Part shown: piece after piece, positions 16,427 through 23,592 of the stretch
Numbering within the stretch: the stretch's first letter is position 1
Layout of the letters: each line of letters opens with the position of its first letter
Assembly: GCA_964579675.1 (NCBI GenBank)
Contig: CAZOIA010000013.1
Location: 1-51,598 of the forward strand
DNA: 51,598 bases
Direction: 5' to 3'
From: CAZOIA01 sp964579675
GTDB taxonomy: Bacteria; Planctomycetota; Phycisphaerae; UBA1845; PWPN01
Notes under the pieces: model-generated
What the model was told of the DNA's origin: nothing
The model's database searches: none
Seen by the model: only the letters and a program-made list of their open reading frames with translations
Program-made: the position numbers and the translations under genes

Positions 16427-17668
16427 ATGACTGACGCTGACACGCTTGAGTACCCAAGTCCCCACCAGCAACGACGCGGGCTCGGGACCGGCTTGCGCCT
16501 GAAGCTTTCGACCATGATGTTCCTGCAATACGCCCTGTGGGGGGCCTGGTGGGTTGTCCTCTCCATCTACCTGGGCAGGATCGGCTTCACGGATCCGCAG
16601 ATCGGCGCGGTCTATGGCACAATGGCTGTTGCCTCGATATTCTCGCCGCTGATCTTCGGGCAGATCGCCGACCGCTGGGTACCCACGCAATACCTGCTGG
16701 CCGGCATGCAGTTGATTGGTGCCGTGATGCTCTACCTGCTCACCCAGATCACTACCTTCGGGCCGTTCTACGCCTGCGTGTTGATCTACGCCATGATCTA
16801 CATCCCCACAATTTCCCTGACGAACTCCCTCAGCTTCCATCACATACCCGACGCGGCCAGGCACTTCCCGGGCATCCGCGTTTTCGGCACGATTGGGTGG
16901 ATCGCCGCTGGTCTGTTCGTGGGTTGGGCGCTGAAGGACACGACGTCGCAGCCGATGTACGCGGCCGGCATTCTGAGCGTGGTTCTGGGAGTCTTCTGCC
17001 TCATGCTGCCCCACACGCCTCCCTCCGGCAAGGCGGGGGACGCCCTGCCGTTCGTCAAGGCCCTGCGATTGCTTCGAGACGGCAAGTTCGCCTTTTTCCT
17101 CTTCGTCTCGTTCATCATTTCGATCGTCCTCGCCGGCTACTTCATATTCGCCGGTCCGTTTCTCAAAAGCATCAACATCGAGCGCATCGCCCCGGTCGCC
17201 AGCATCATGACACTCGGACAGTTCACGGAAATGCTCCTGCTTCCGTTCCTGCCGTTCTTCCTCAAGCATCTGGGAATGAAACGGACACTGGCCCTCGGGA
17301 TGGCGGCCTGGGGCATCCGCTACGGGTTTTTCGGCCTGCAGGAGCCCGTCGCTCTGGTTATCGTCGGCATTGCGCTCCACGGCATCTGCTACGATTTCTT
17401 CTTCGTGGCGGCCTACATCCACGTGGACAACACCGCGAGCGCCGACATCCGGGCCAGTGCACAGGCGATGTTTAACATCGTGACTATGGGTGTGGGGATG
17501 CTGCTCGGGACTACACTGTTCGGGGAACTCGTGGCGCACTTCCGTGACGGCGAGACCGTCGCCTGGGCGAGCGTCTGGAGCTACCCGATGATTGGCGTGG
17601 TCGTCGCCCTGGTGCTGTTCATGCTTACCTTCAGCGACAAGAAGGAGCCGGCCGCCGCATCTGCCTGA
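16427..17668 (+). CDS. MFS transporter, nucleoside:H+ symporter (NupG/XapB)-like
   Basis: The 413-residue protein has about 12 hydrophobic segments. It opens with the family-typical LKLSTMMFLQYALWGAWWV, followed by motifs matching nucleoside:proton symporters of the NHS family. Related planctomycete proteins are often annotated as nucleoside permease or sugar transporter, so the exact substrate is uncertain. The start at 16427 has only a weak ribosome site. The gene is divergent from nadA. Its 3' end is overlapped on the other strand by the tail of the decayed sialidase frame. Confidence 0.85.
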   Translation: MTDADTLEYPSPHQQRRGLGTGLRLKLSTMMFLQYALWGAWWVVLSIYLGRIGFTDPQIGAVYGTMAVASIFSPLIFGQIADRWVPTQYLLAGMQLIGAVMLYLLTQITTFGPFYACVLIYAMIYIPTISLTNSLSFHHIPDAARHFPGIRVFGTIGWIAAGLFVGWALKDTTSQPMYAAGILSVVLGVFCLMLPHTPPSGKAGDALPFVKALRLLRDGKFAFFLFVSFIISIVLAGYFIFAGPFLKSINIERIAPVASIMTLGQFTEMLLLPFLPFFLKHLGMKRTLALGMAAWGIRYGFFGLQEPVALVIVGIALHGICYDFFFVAAYIHVDNTASADIRASAQAMFNIVTMGVGMLLGTTLFGELVAHFRDGETVAWASVWSYPMIGVVVALVLFMLTFSDKKEPAAASA

Positions 17669-18209
17669 AACGGGCCAGCGGGATGCGCCTGGCCTCGATC
17701 CAGCGGTCTTTAGTGCCCGGGCCGTTCATGTACTAAACGATGAGGACGTGGTCGTCGGCGGTGAGGCAGACGCTCGGGTAGCCCAGATCAGTGTGGACTC
17801 CAGTGTCGGCGATGACCATTTCGCGAGTGCGGTCCCAACTCCGGCCGCCGTCATCGCTCACACACGCCCGCACGCCAAACGGCTCGTGGCGGTAGCTGTA
17901 GACGAGCAGCCGGGCAAAAGGCGGCGCGTACCGGGCAACATAGTCGGTGTGTGGCCCATCCTAGTTGAAAAAAGTCAGCAGCAGCCGACCGTCCCGCAAG
18001 ACCGCCACCCCAGGGTCATCCTGGCACGATGGATCGTCGTAAACCACAAACAGATCAGACCAGTGCCGCAGAAGAAGCCAGGTTCCCAGCGTCGTCGCCC
18101 GGGCGGGCGATGAGATCGACGCTGCTGCCAGCCAACACAGCCGCTGGCGCAAGGACGCCCCACGCAACAGCTCGATAAGTCCTACGCCGACCCCGCGCGC
18201 CAACCCCAC
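17631..18209 (-). pseudogene. decayed sialidase/BNR-type exo-glycosidase with two in-frame TAG codons
   Basis: Read on the minus strand in a single frame, the sequence keeps sialidase-like blocks: LRDGRLLLTFFN, then TAG (17963-17961), then about 75 residues with RACVSDDGGRSWD (an Asp-box-like motif) and HTDLGYPSVCL, then TAG (17735-17733), then YMNGPGTK..RWIEARRIPLARF up to TGA at 17633-17631. Each stop could come from a single base change (for example TGG to TAG, and TAC or TAT to TAG). The N-terminal third is not sialidase-like, and no signal peptide is seen, so the 5' end is also damaged or missing. Amber read-through is possible but nothing here supports it. Confidence 0.7.
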
Positions 18210-18218
18210 CGCTTGTGT

Positions 18219-18434
18219 TTACGCAGATTCCTCGCCCGACGCCGGCGTGAGCCAATCCGCTACCGGAAACAGCACCTCCAACACGTCTACAGCCGTATCC
18301 GCGACAAAGCCCGTCCCTGCGTCAACCATACTGTCGCGGAGCTCTCTGGCGCAACTGCTGCCGAGGGCCATCGTCCCCGGCACAAGCCACATGAGCGCTA
18401 TGGCGATACGCGAAATCACGCGTCGTTTCCTCAT
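18219..18434 (-). CDS. small exported protein of unknown function
   Basis: The 71-residue product begins with a basic, hydrophobic signal sequence (RKRRVISRIAIALMWLVPG) and continues with SSCARELRDSMVDAGTGFVADTAVD. I recall similar short exported proteins from planctomycetes but cannot name a function. GAGGAG stands about 11 bases before the ATG, which supports expression. It lies just upstream of the decayed sialidase frame on the same strand. Confidence 0.55.
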   Translation of the reverse strand: MRKRRVISRIAIALMWLVPGTMALGSSCARELRDSMVDAGTGFVADTAVDVLEVLFPVADWLTPASGEESA

Positions 18435-18783
18435 AGTTCCCGACTCTCCTCTTTAACTAGTGCTGCAAGTGAGTCCAAACGCCAACATTGCCGATGATCC
18501 CGCAGGAACGAAACCCCGGTACCCTGCGGCGACCAGCCAGTCATCACTCACGCGGTTAATATCGGCGCTTCCGAGGGCGTATCTTGCACATATCCTGGCC
18601 CGGTGCAAGTCCTGACAGTGAGCGGCACGCGCCCCACCAACTGGAAAGAGACCTCAGTCGGCAAACTGACCGCTTCTTGTGCGTACTGAGTCTCAACTCC
18701 AAGGAGCCATAGCCTCGAGCTCAAGCGGCCGCTTGACATCCTGGTAGCCTGCGCGCCCGGGCGGGGTAGATCAGCCAGTTCAG
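18435..18783. other. gene-free interval upstream of the small exported protein
   Basis: I see no credible gene, hairpin or repeat in these 349 bases. Short open frames on both strands lack ribosome sites and recognisable sequence. It may hold the promoter of the minus-strand gene at 18434. Confidence 0.4.
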
Positions 18784-20100
18784 CTAACTCGCCACCTCGG
18801 CGAAGGCCTCCCGGGTGGCGGCAATCGTCCGCTCGATCTGCTCGGGCGTATGTGCCAGTGAAACGAACAACGTTTCGAATTGCGAAGGGGGCAGGTAGAT
18901 ACCGCGGTCCAACATGGCATGGAAGAAGCTGGCGTAGACTTTTGTGTCGCTTCTCAGGGCTGACGCGTAGTCAGTTACCGGCCCCGGCTGAAAGAAGAGG
19001 CCCGCCATGCTACCCACCCGCGTCTGGAATATGGCGACACCGGCCTCCCCGGCAGCCTCGGCTAGGCCTTCCGCCAACTGCAGTCCTGAGGCCTCCAGTT
19101 TCGCGTAGGCACCCGGCTCGTGCAGTACCTCGAGGGTCGCAAGGCCCGCGGCCATCGCCAGGGGGTTACCAGAAAGCGTCCCCGCCTGATACACGGGGCC
19201 CGATGGGCTGAGCCGACCCATGATGTCCGCCCGCCCGCCGTACGCCCCCACCGGCATACCGCCGCCCACGATCTTGCCCAGACACGTAATATCCGGCTTG
19301 ACGCTGTAGCGCTTCTGTGCACCACCAATCCCCACGCGATATCCGGTGATCACCTCATCGAAGACAAGCAGCGCGCCGTGCTCGTCGCAGAGCTCGCGCA
19401 GCCCCCGCAAGTAGCCCTCATCTGGGGGGACGCAACTCATGTTGCCCGCGACCGGCTCAACGAGACAGGCTGCAATCTGTTTGCCGTAGGCACCAAAGAC
19501 ATCCCCGGCCGCACCAAGGTCGTTGTAGGGCATCACCAGCGTAGCCGAGGTCGCCCCTTCCGGCACGCCGGCCGAAGAGGGTGTCCCGAACGTTGCTGCC
19601 CCCGAGCCTGCCTGCACCAACAGACAGTCGCTATGTCCGTGGTAACACCCCTCGCACTTGACAATCAGGTCGCGCACGGTGAACCCGCGGGCCAGGCGAA
19701 TCGCACTCATGGTCGCTTCGGTTCCGGAACTTACGAACCGGATCCGCTCAACCGACGGAAAGTCCCGGGCGATCTGCTGGGCGAGACGGGTCTCCGCCTC
19801 GGTTGGCGCGCCGTAGGACCAACCCTTACCCAGGGCTTTGCTGGCCGCTGCTTTGACGCGCTCATCGCCGTGGCCAAGGATAAGCGCGCCCCACGAACCG
19901 ACGTAGTCGATATATTCGTTCCCGTCCACGTCGGTCATCACCGCGCCCTGCGCCCTGGTAATGAACCGCGGCTTCCCGCCCACAGCACCGAAGGCCCGGA
20001 CCGGCGAACTGACTCCACCGGCCAGGATCCGCATGGCTGCCACAAACGCCGCCTCGGACTTGGCCGTCTTACGAGTTGCCTGCTGTTCTGTCATGGTCAC
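18784..20100 (-). CDS. hemL: glutamate-1-semialdehyde 2,1-aminomutase HemL
   Basis: HemL converts glutamate-1-semialdehyde to 5-aminolevulinate in the C5 pathway of tetrapyrrole synthesis, using PLP. The 438-residue protein shows GGVSSPVRAF near the start, SSGTEATMSAIRLAR for phosphate binding, VFDEVITGYRV, and CLGKIVGGGMP with the Schiff-base lysine. The ending LPPSQFETLFVSLAHT is typical of true HemL. It is divergent from dnaA, with a 256-base gap that carries the dnaA promoter. A second, more distant relative of this enzyme is encoded at 44622-45926. Confidence 0.95.
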   Translation of the reverse strand: MTMTEQQATRKTAKSEAAFVAAMRILAGGVSSPVRAFGAVGGKPRFITRAQGAVMTDVDGNEYIDYVGSWGALILGHGDERVKAAASKALGKGWSYGAPTEAETRLAQQIARDFPSVERIRFVSSGTEATMSAIRLARGFTVRDLIVKCEGCYHGHSDCLLVQAGSGAATFGTPSSAGVPEGATSATLVMPYNDLGAAGDVFGAYGKQIAACLVEPVAGNMSCVPPDEGYLRGLRELCDEHGALLVFDEVITGYRVGIGGAQKRYSVKPDITCLGKIVGGGMPVGAYGGRADIMGRLSPSGPVYQAGTLSGNPLAMAAGLATLEVLHEPGAYAKLEASGLQLAEGLAEAAGEAGVAIFQTRVGSMAGLFFQPGPVTDYASALRSDTKVYASFFHAMLDRGIYLPPSQFETLFVSLAHTPEQIERTIAATREAFAEVAS

Positions 20101-20188
20101 AGCCCCAAACGATCATAACACCTCGCCCGGCCACACGCGAGTACCCGGATCTAGGCTGCCCAGCCGGCGCCGCCCCGACATTTAGGGG

Positions 20189-20217
20189 CTGGCAATTACG
20201 CCTCTTACTGATATAAT
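20189..20217 (+). promoter_or_regulatory. dnaA promoter (extended -10)
   Basis: TGATATAAT (20209-20217) is a perfect extended -10. CTGGCA at 20189-20194 is a 4/6 match to the -35 at 17-base spacing. Transcription would begin near 20223, about 135 bases before the dnaA ATG. Confidence 0.55.
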
Positions 20218-20356
20218 CGCGCTTGCGCCGCCGCGTTACGGTGAATCCGCCGTAACTATCTGGGAACTATAGGCTAACGTATACTGGCACGTGCGGAGCA
20301 CGCGCTCGGGTCCCGGTGGTGTCGGCGCACGCACGATTGCAAACCTGGTCCAACAC

Positions 20357-21670
20357 ATGGCAAGCCTCAGCCAGCGCACCTGGAGTGACATCCTCACCCA
20401 TGTCCGCAACGAGCAGCCGGAACTAGTCCGCTCGTGGTTCCACACCATGCAACCGCTGGACATGCAACAGGGTGTGATCCAGGTTCCGACAACCACTACC
20501 GAGCAGTACCTGTACCTCTCCCGGCATTGCCAGCCGGCCATCAACCAAGCGGCTCAGGCCGTCACCGGCCGGCTCATTACCGTACACTTCCTGGCCCCGG
20601 CAGCAGCCTCAGCCACCGAACAGCCCCTGACCTTTGAAGCCGAGACCGACCACCTCGTGCTCAACGAGGACTATACGTTCGACCAGTTTGTCACCGGCCC
20701 GTCTAACCGTCTAGCCCACGCAGCGTCCCTGGCGGCGGCGGAAAACCCCGGACGCGTCTACAACCCGCTGTTCATCCATGGTGACGTCGGACTCGGGAAG
20801 ACGCACCTGCTCCAGGCGGCGTGCCACAAAGTCCGCGACCGTAACCCGGATGCTAAGATCCTCTACATCTCGTGCGAGACCTTCATGAATCACTTCGTGG
20901 AGGCGATTGAGCGCGGGGCGGTACATCAATTCCGGTATCGCTATCGCCACGTAGACGCACTCGCCATCGACGACATCCATTTCCTCGCCGCGCGCGAGCG
21001 CAGCCGCGAGGAGTTCTTTCACACGTTTAACACTCTCTTCCAGTCTCATAAACAGATTATCCTCTCGGCAGACGAGTCTCCCCGCGACATCCCGAGCCTG
21101 GAAGACCGGCTAGTGAGCCGGTTCAACTGGGGTCTGGTCACCCGCATTGACGCGCCCGACCTCGAAACACGGATGGCGATCATCCGCAAGAAAGCCAAGC
21201 TGCGCTGCGCGGTAGTTCCGGAGGACGTGGTGGGCTACATCGCCACCACCGTGGACTCCAACGCCCGCGAACTCGAGGGTGCCCTGACCCACGTGCTTGC
21301 CCTGTCGCAGCAATACGAGGGTACCATCGACCTGGCGATCGCGAAGGAGGCCCTTGAAACCGACAGTCCGCCGCGGGCGAAACAAGTCCGGATCTCGGAC
21401 ATTCTCGAGATTGTGACTAAATGGTACAACGTCCGCCTAGCTGACCTGCAGGGGAAGCGCCGGAACCGGTCGCTGGCCTTCCCCCGACAGATCTGCATGT
21501 ACCTGGCCCGCGAGCTGACTTCGCTGAGCCTGGAAGAAGTCGGGGGCCACTTCGGCGGGCGCGACCACACGACGGTGCTCCACGCGGTGCGGACCATCCA
21601 GGACCAGCGCGAACGGAATGACGAGCTGGCCGCGGCCTTGCGGCAAATGACCGAAGCCCTTCGCAAGTAG
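20357..21670 (+). CDS. dnaA: chromosomal replication initiator DnaA
   Basis: The 437-residue protein starts at ATG 20357 (MASLSQRTW). The upstream GTG at 20291 would add residues with no family likeness. Domain I is N-terminal. The AAA+ domain shows a Walker A GDVGLGKTH at about residues 140-148 and Walker B LAIDDIHFL. The C-terminal DNA-binding domain ends with the signature GGRDHTTVLHAV, which recognises DnaA boxes. It initiates replication by melting oriC and recruiting helicase. The order dnaA-dnaN-dciA-gyrB is a classic origin arrangement. Confidence 0.97.
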   Translation: MASLSQRTWSDILTHVRNEQPELVRSWFHTMQPLDMQQGVIQVPTTTTEQYLYLSRHCQPAINQAAQAVTGRLITVHFLAPAAASATEQPLTFEAETDHLVLNEDYTFDQFVTGPSNRLAHAASLAAAENPGRVYNPLFIHGDVGLGKTHLLQAACHKVRDRNPDAKILYISCETFMNHFVEAIERGAVHQFRYRYRHVDALAIDDIHFLAARERSREEFFHTFNTLFQSHKQIILSADESPRDIPSLEDRLVSRFNWGLVTRIDAPDLETRMAIIRKKAKLRCAVVPEDVVGYIATTVDSNARELEGALTHVLALSQQYEGTIDLAIAKEALETDSPPRAKQVRISDILEIVTKWYNVRLADLQGKRRNRSLAFPRQICMYLARELTSLSLEEVGGHFGGRDHTTVLHAVRTIQDQRERNDELAAALRQMTEALRK

Positions 21671-22024
21671 GGCCAAGCACCCATCGCCGCCAAGTGAACG
21701 GACAGGCAGCATCCCGGGTGGTGGATAACCTGTCGGCCTTCGTGTATCCTATGACCAGTCTTCTCCGGTGGGCTTGCCCGGCTTCTGGTCAGCCAACCGG
21801 AGTGACACAGGCGCGTGCTTGGCAAACAGGTTATCCACGGGGCCAGCCATGTGGTCCAGGGCAATAACACACTGTCAGCCAAAGAGTTGCAAGGAAAGAG
21901 GCGACGAGGTACGCATAATTCACAGGCCCTACGAGAACCACTAACTATGTGAAGCTGAATAGATAGGTAGACCCTGAAAAGCCTGACCACTGAGAAGACC
22001 GGAATTAGAAGGAGCGTTCCCACC
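21671..22024. other. putative chromosomal origin (oriC) between dnaA and dnaN
   Basis: This 354-base gene-free interval contains a perfect 13-bp inverted repeat (21721-21733 and 21826-21838), each arm built on a near-consensus DnaA box. The boxes are 8/9 matches to TTATCCACA: TTATCCACC on the minus strand at 21720-21728 and TTATCCACG on the plus strand at 21831-21839. A weaker 7/9 box, TAATTCACA, is at 21916-21924. Further dyads between the arms (gaccag/ctggtc, ctccggt/accggag) could form a cruciform. The stretch towards dnaN is richer in A+T and is a candidate unwinding element. Location between dnaA and dnaN is a common origin site. Confidence 0.7.
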
Positions 22025-23122
22025 ATGTATGTGATTGTCAACCGCAACGCGCTGCTCGAGGTGCTCAACGTCGCCTCTGGGATCGCGGCGAGCCGGACTA
22101 CAAAGGATATCCTCAGATGCGTCCGTCTGACGACCGTTGACGGCGGACTGCTGGTCAGCGCCACCGACCTCGAGGTGGCATTGCGGGGGGAGGTTCAGCA
22201 GGTTGAGGTGAGCCAAACGGGGGAGTTGCTGGTTCCCGGCGAGAAGATGATGCAGATTGCGCGCGAGAGTGTGGACGAGACCCTGGCGATCGAAGGCGAC
22301 GAGCAGGTTTGCCATATCCGCGGCCGGGACAGTCACTTTGAGGTCTACGGGCGGGACCCAAAGGAGTTTCCGCCAGTGCCTGAGTTGGAAGGTGCCCCGG
22401 ACCTGGAAGTGGAGGCGGCGGTGCTCCATGGGTTGATCGACCGGACGATCTTTGCGGTGGCGAAGGAGAACACGCGTTACGCGATTAACGGTCTCTTGTG
22501 GGAGAAGCGGGGCAAGAAGATGTCTCTGGTGGCAACGGACGGCCGCCGGCTGGCCCGTGCGGTGGGCTCAGTGGTCAAGGCGGTTGGTGATGATGGTCGG
22601 ATGATCGTGCCGGCCAAGACGATGCACACGCTCCAGCGGATCCTGGCCAACGAGGAAGCGAATGTGGCGGTCCGGTTCTCGGGCAACCAGGTGGTGGTTC
22701 GGGTGGGGCGTTACGTGCTGAGTTCGCCGCTGGCAGAGGGGCATTTCCCTGATTACGACGAGGTGATTCCCAAGGACAGCGATAAGAAGGTGGAGTTGAA
22801 TACGGAGGAACTCCTCAGTGCGGTCCGGCGGGCAGCCCTGCTGACGAACGAGCAGTCGAAAGGTGTTCGGCTTGCCTTTGGCGCCGGGAAGCTGGTTCTT
22901 TCCAGTCGGGCACCGGAGCAGGGCGAGGCAACGATTTCAATGGAGGTTGATTACTCGCAACCTGAACTGGAGATCGGGTTTAACCCGGCGTTCCTTGCAG
23001 ACGCGCTGCGGGTGGTGGGTGCGCCGGTGGTCGAGTTTGAACTGAAGGACGCGAACCGGCCTGGCGTGTTGAGGGCCGGGCAGGAGTTCGTGTACGTGGT
23101 TATGCCGGTCAACCTGTCATAG
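22025..23122 (+). CDS. dnaN: DNA polymerase III beta subunit (sliding clamp) DnaN
   Basis: The 365-residue product has the three-domain clamp layout. Recognisable segments are LVSATDLEVALRG, ATDGRRLARA near the middle and the C-terminal end FVYVVMPVNL, which matches the clamp's conserved Y.(V/L)MP(V/M)(R/N)L. It tethers the replicative polymerase to DNA as a ring dimer. AGAAGGAG lies 10 bases before the ATG. It follows the putative origin and precedes dciA by about 20 bases. Confidence 0.97.
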   Translation: MYVIVNRNALLEVLNVASGIAASRTTKDILRCVRLTTVDGGLLVSATDLEVALRGEVQQVEVSQTGELLVPGEKMMQIARESVDETLAIEGDEQVCHIRGRDSHFEVYGRDPKEFPPVPELEGAPDLEVEAAVLHGLIDRTIFAVAKENTRYAINGLLWEKRGKKMSLVATDGRRLARAVGSVVKAVGDDGRMIVPAKTMHTLQRILANEEANVAVRFSGNQVVVRVGRYVLSSPLAEGHFPDYDEVIPKDSDKKVELNTEELLSAVRRAALLTNEQSKGVRLAFGAGKLVLSSRAPEQGEATISMEVDYSQPELEIGFNPAFLADALRVVGAPVVEFELKDANRPGVLRAGQEFVYVVMPVNLS

Positions 23123-23142
23123 CCGGGGTGGGCGGACCAGAG

Positions 23143-23559
23143 ATGAACGAGTCGCGACTGCGCTGGTTGCAGTACAACCGGGGGGGGGCTGTCGTCCCTG
23201 GGGGGCCGCCGGAGCGCAGAGACGTGGTCGGGCGACGTCGTGAGCAGGCGGCTGGGGGGCGAGGTGTGCCAGGATTGGCTGGTGATGTGGCACCGGCGGT
23301 GTTGGAATCGGCCGTTGCGCGATCGGGGTTGCGGCAGCGGCTGGTGGCAGTGTTGGCTGAGCATGGCGGGGCGGCATTGCTGGAGCAGGTGAAAGTCTGT
23401 GGGGTGCGGGGTGGTGTGCTGACGTTGGAGGTGAAGGAGGCGGCGCTCCTCTACCGGCTTCGCCTTCAGTGGGAGCAGCGCGTGGTGGAGTTGATGCGGT
23501 GTTACCTGCCGGATGGGGGGGTCCATGTGGTTCGCTTCACTGTCGGGCGGCGGGGGTAA
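23143..23559 (+). CDS. dciA: DciA-type (DUF721) replicative helicase loading protein
   Basis: The protein of about 138 residues has the DUF721 core in its second half: CGVRGGVLTLEVKEAALLYRLR, then WEQRVVELMRCYLP. This matches the KH-like fold of DciA, which helps load DnaB in bacteria without DnaC or DnaI. The N-terminal third is glycine- and arginine-rich and probably disordered. ATG 23143 is preferred over GTG 23128, though both have weak ribosome sites. Its place between dnaN and gyrB supports the assignment. Confidence 0.8.
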   Translation: MNESRLRWLQYNRGGAVVPGGPPERRDVVGRRREQAAGGRGVPGLAGDVAPAVLESAVARSGLRQRLVAVLAEHGGAALLEQVKVCGVRGGVLTLEVKEAALLYRLRLQWEQRVVELMRCYLPDGGVHVVRFTVGRRG

Positions 23560-23592
23560 GGGTGGGGTCAGACAGCGCGAAGGCGTGGGACT

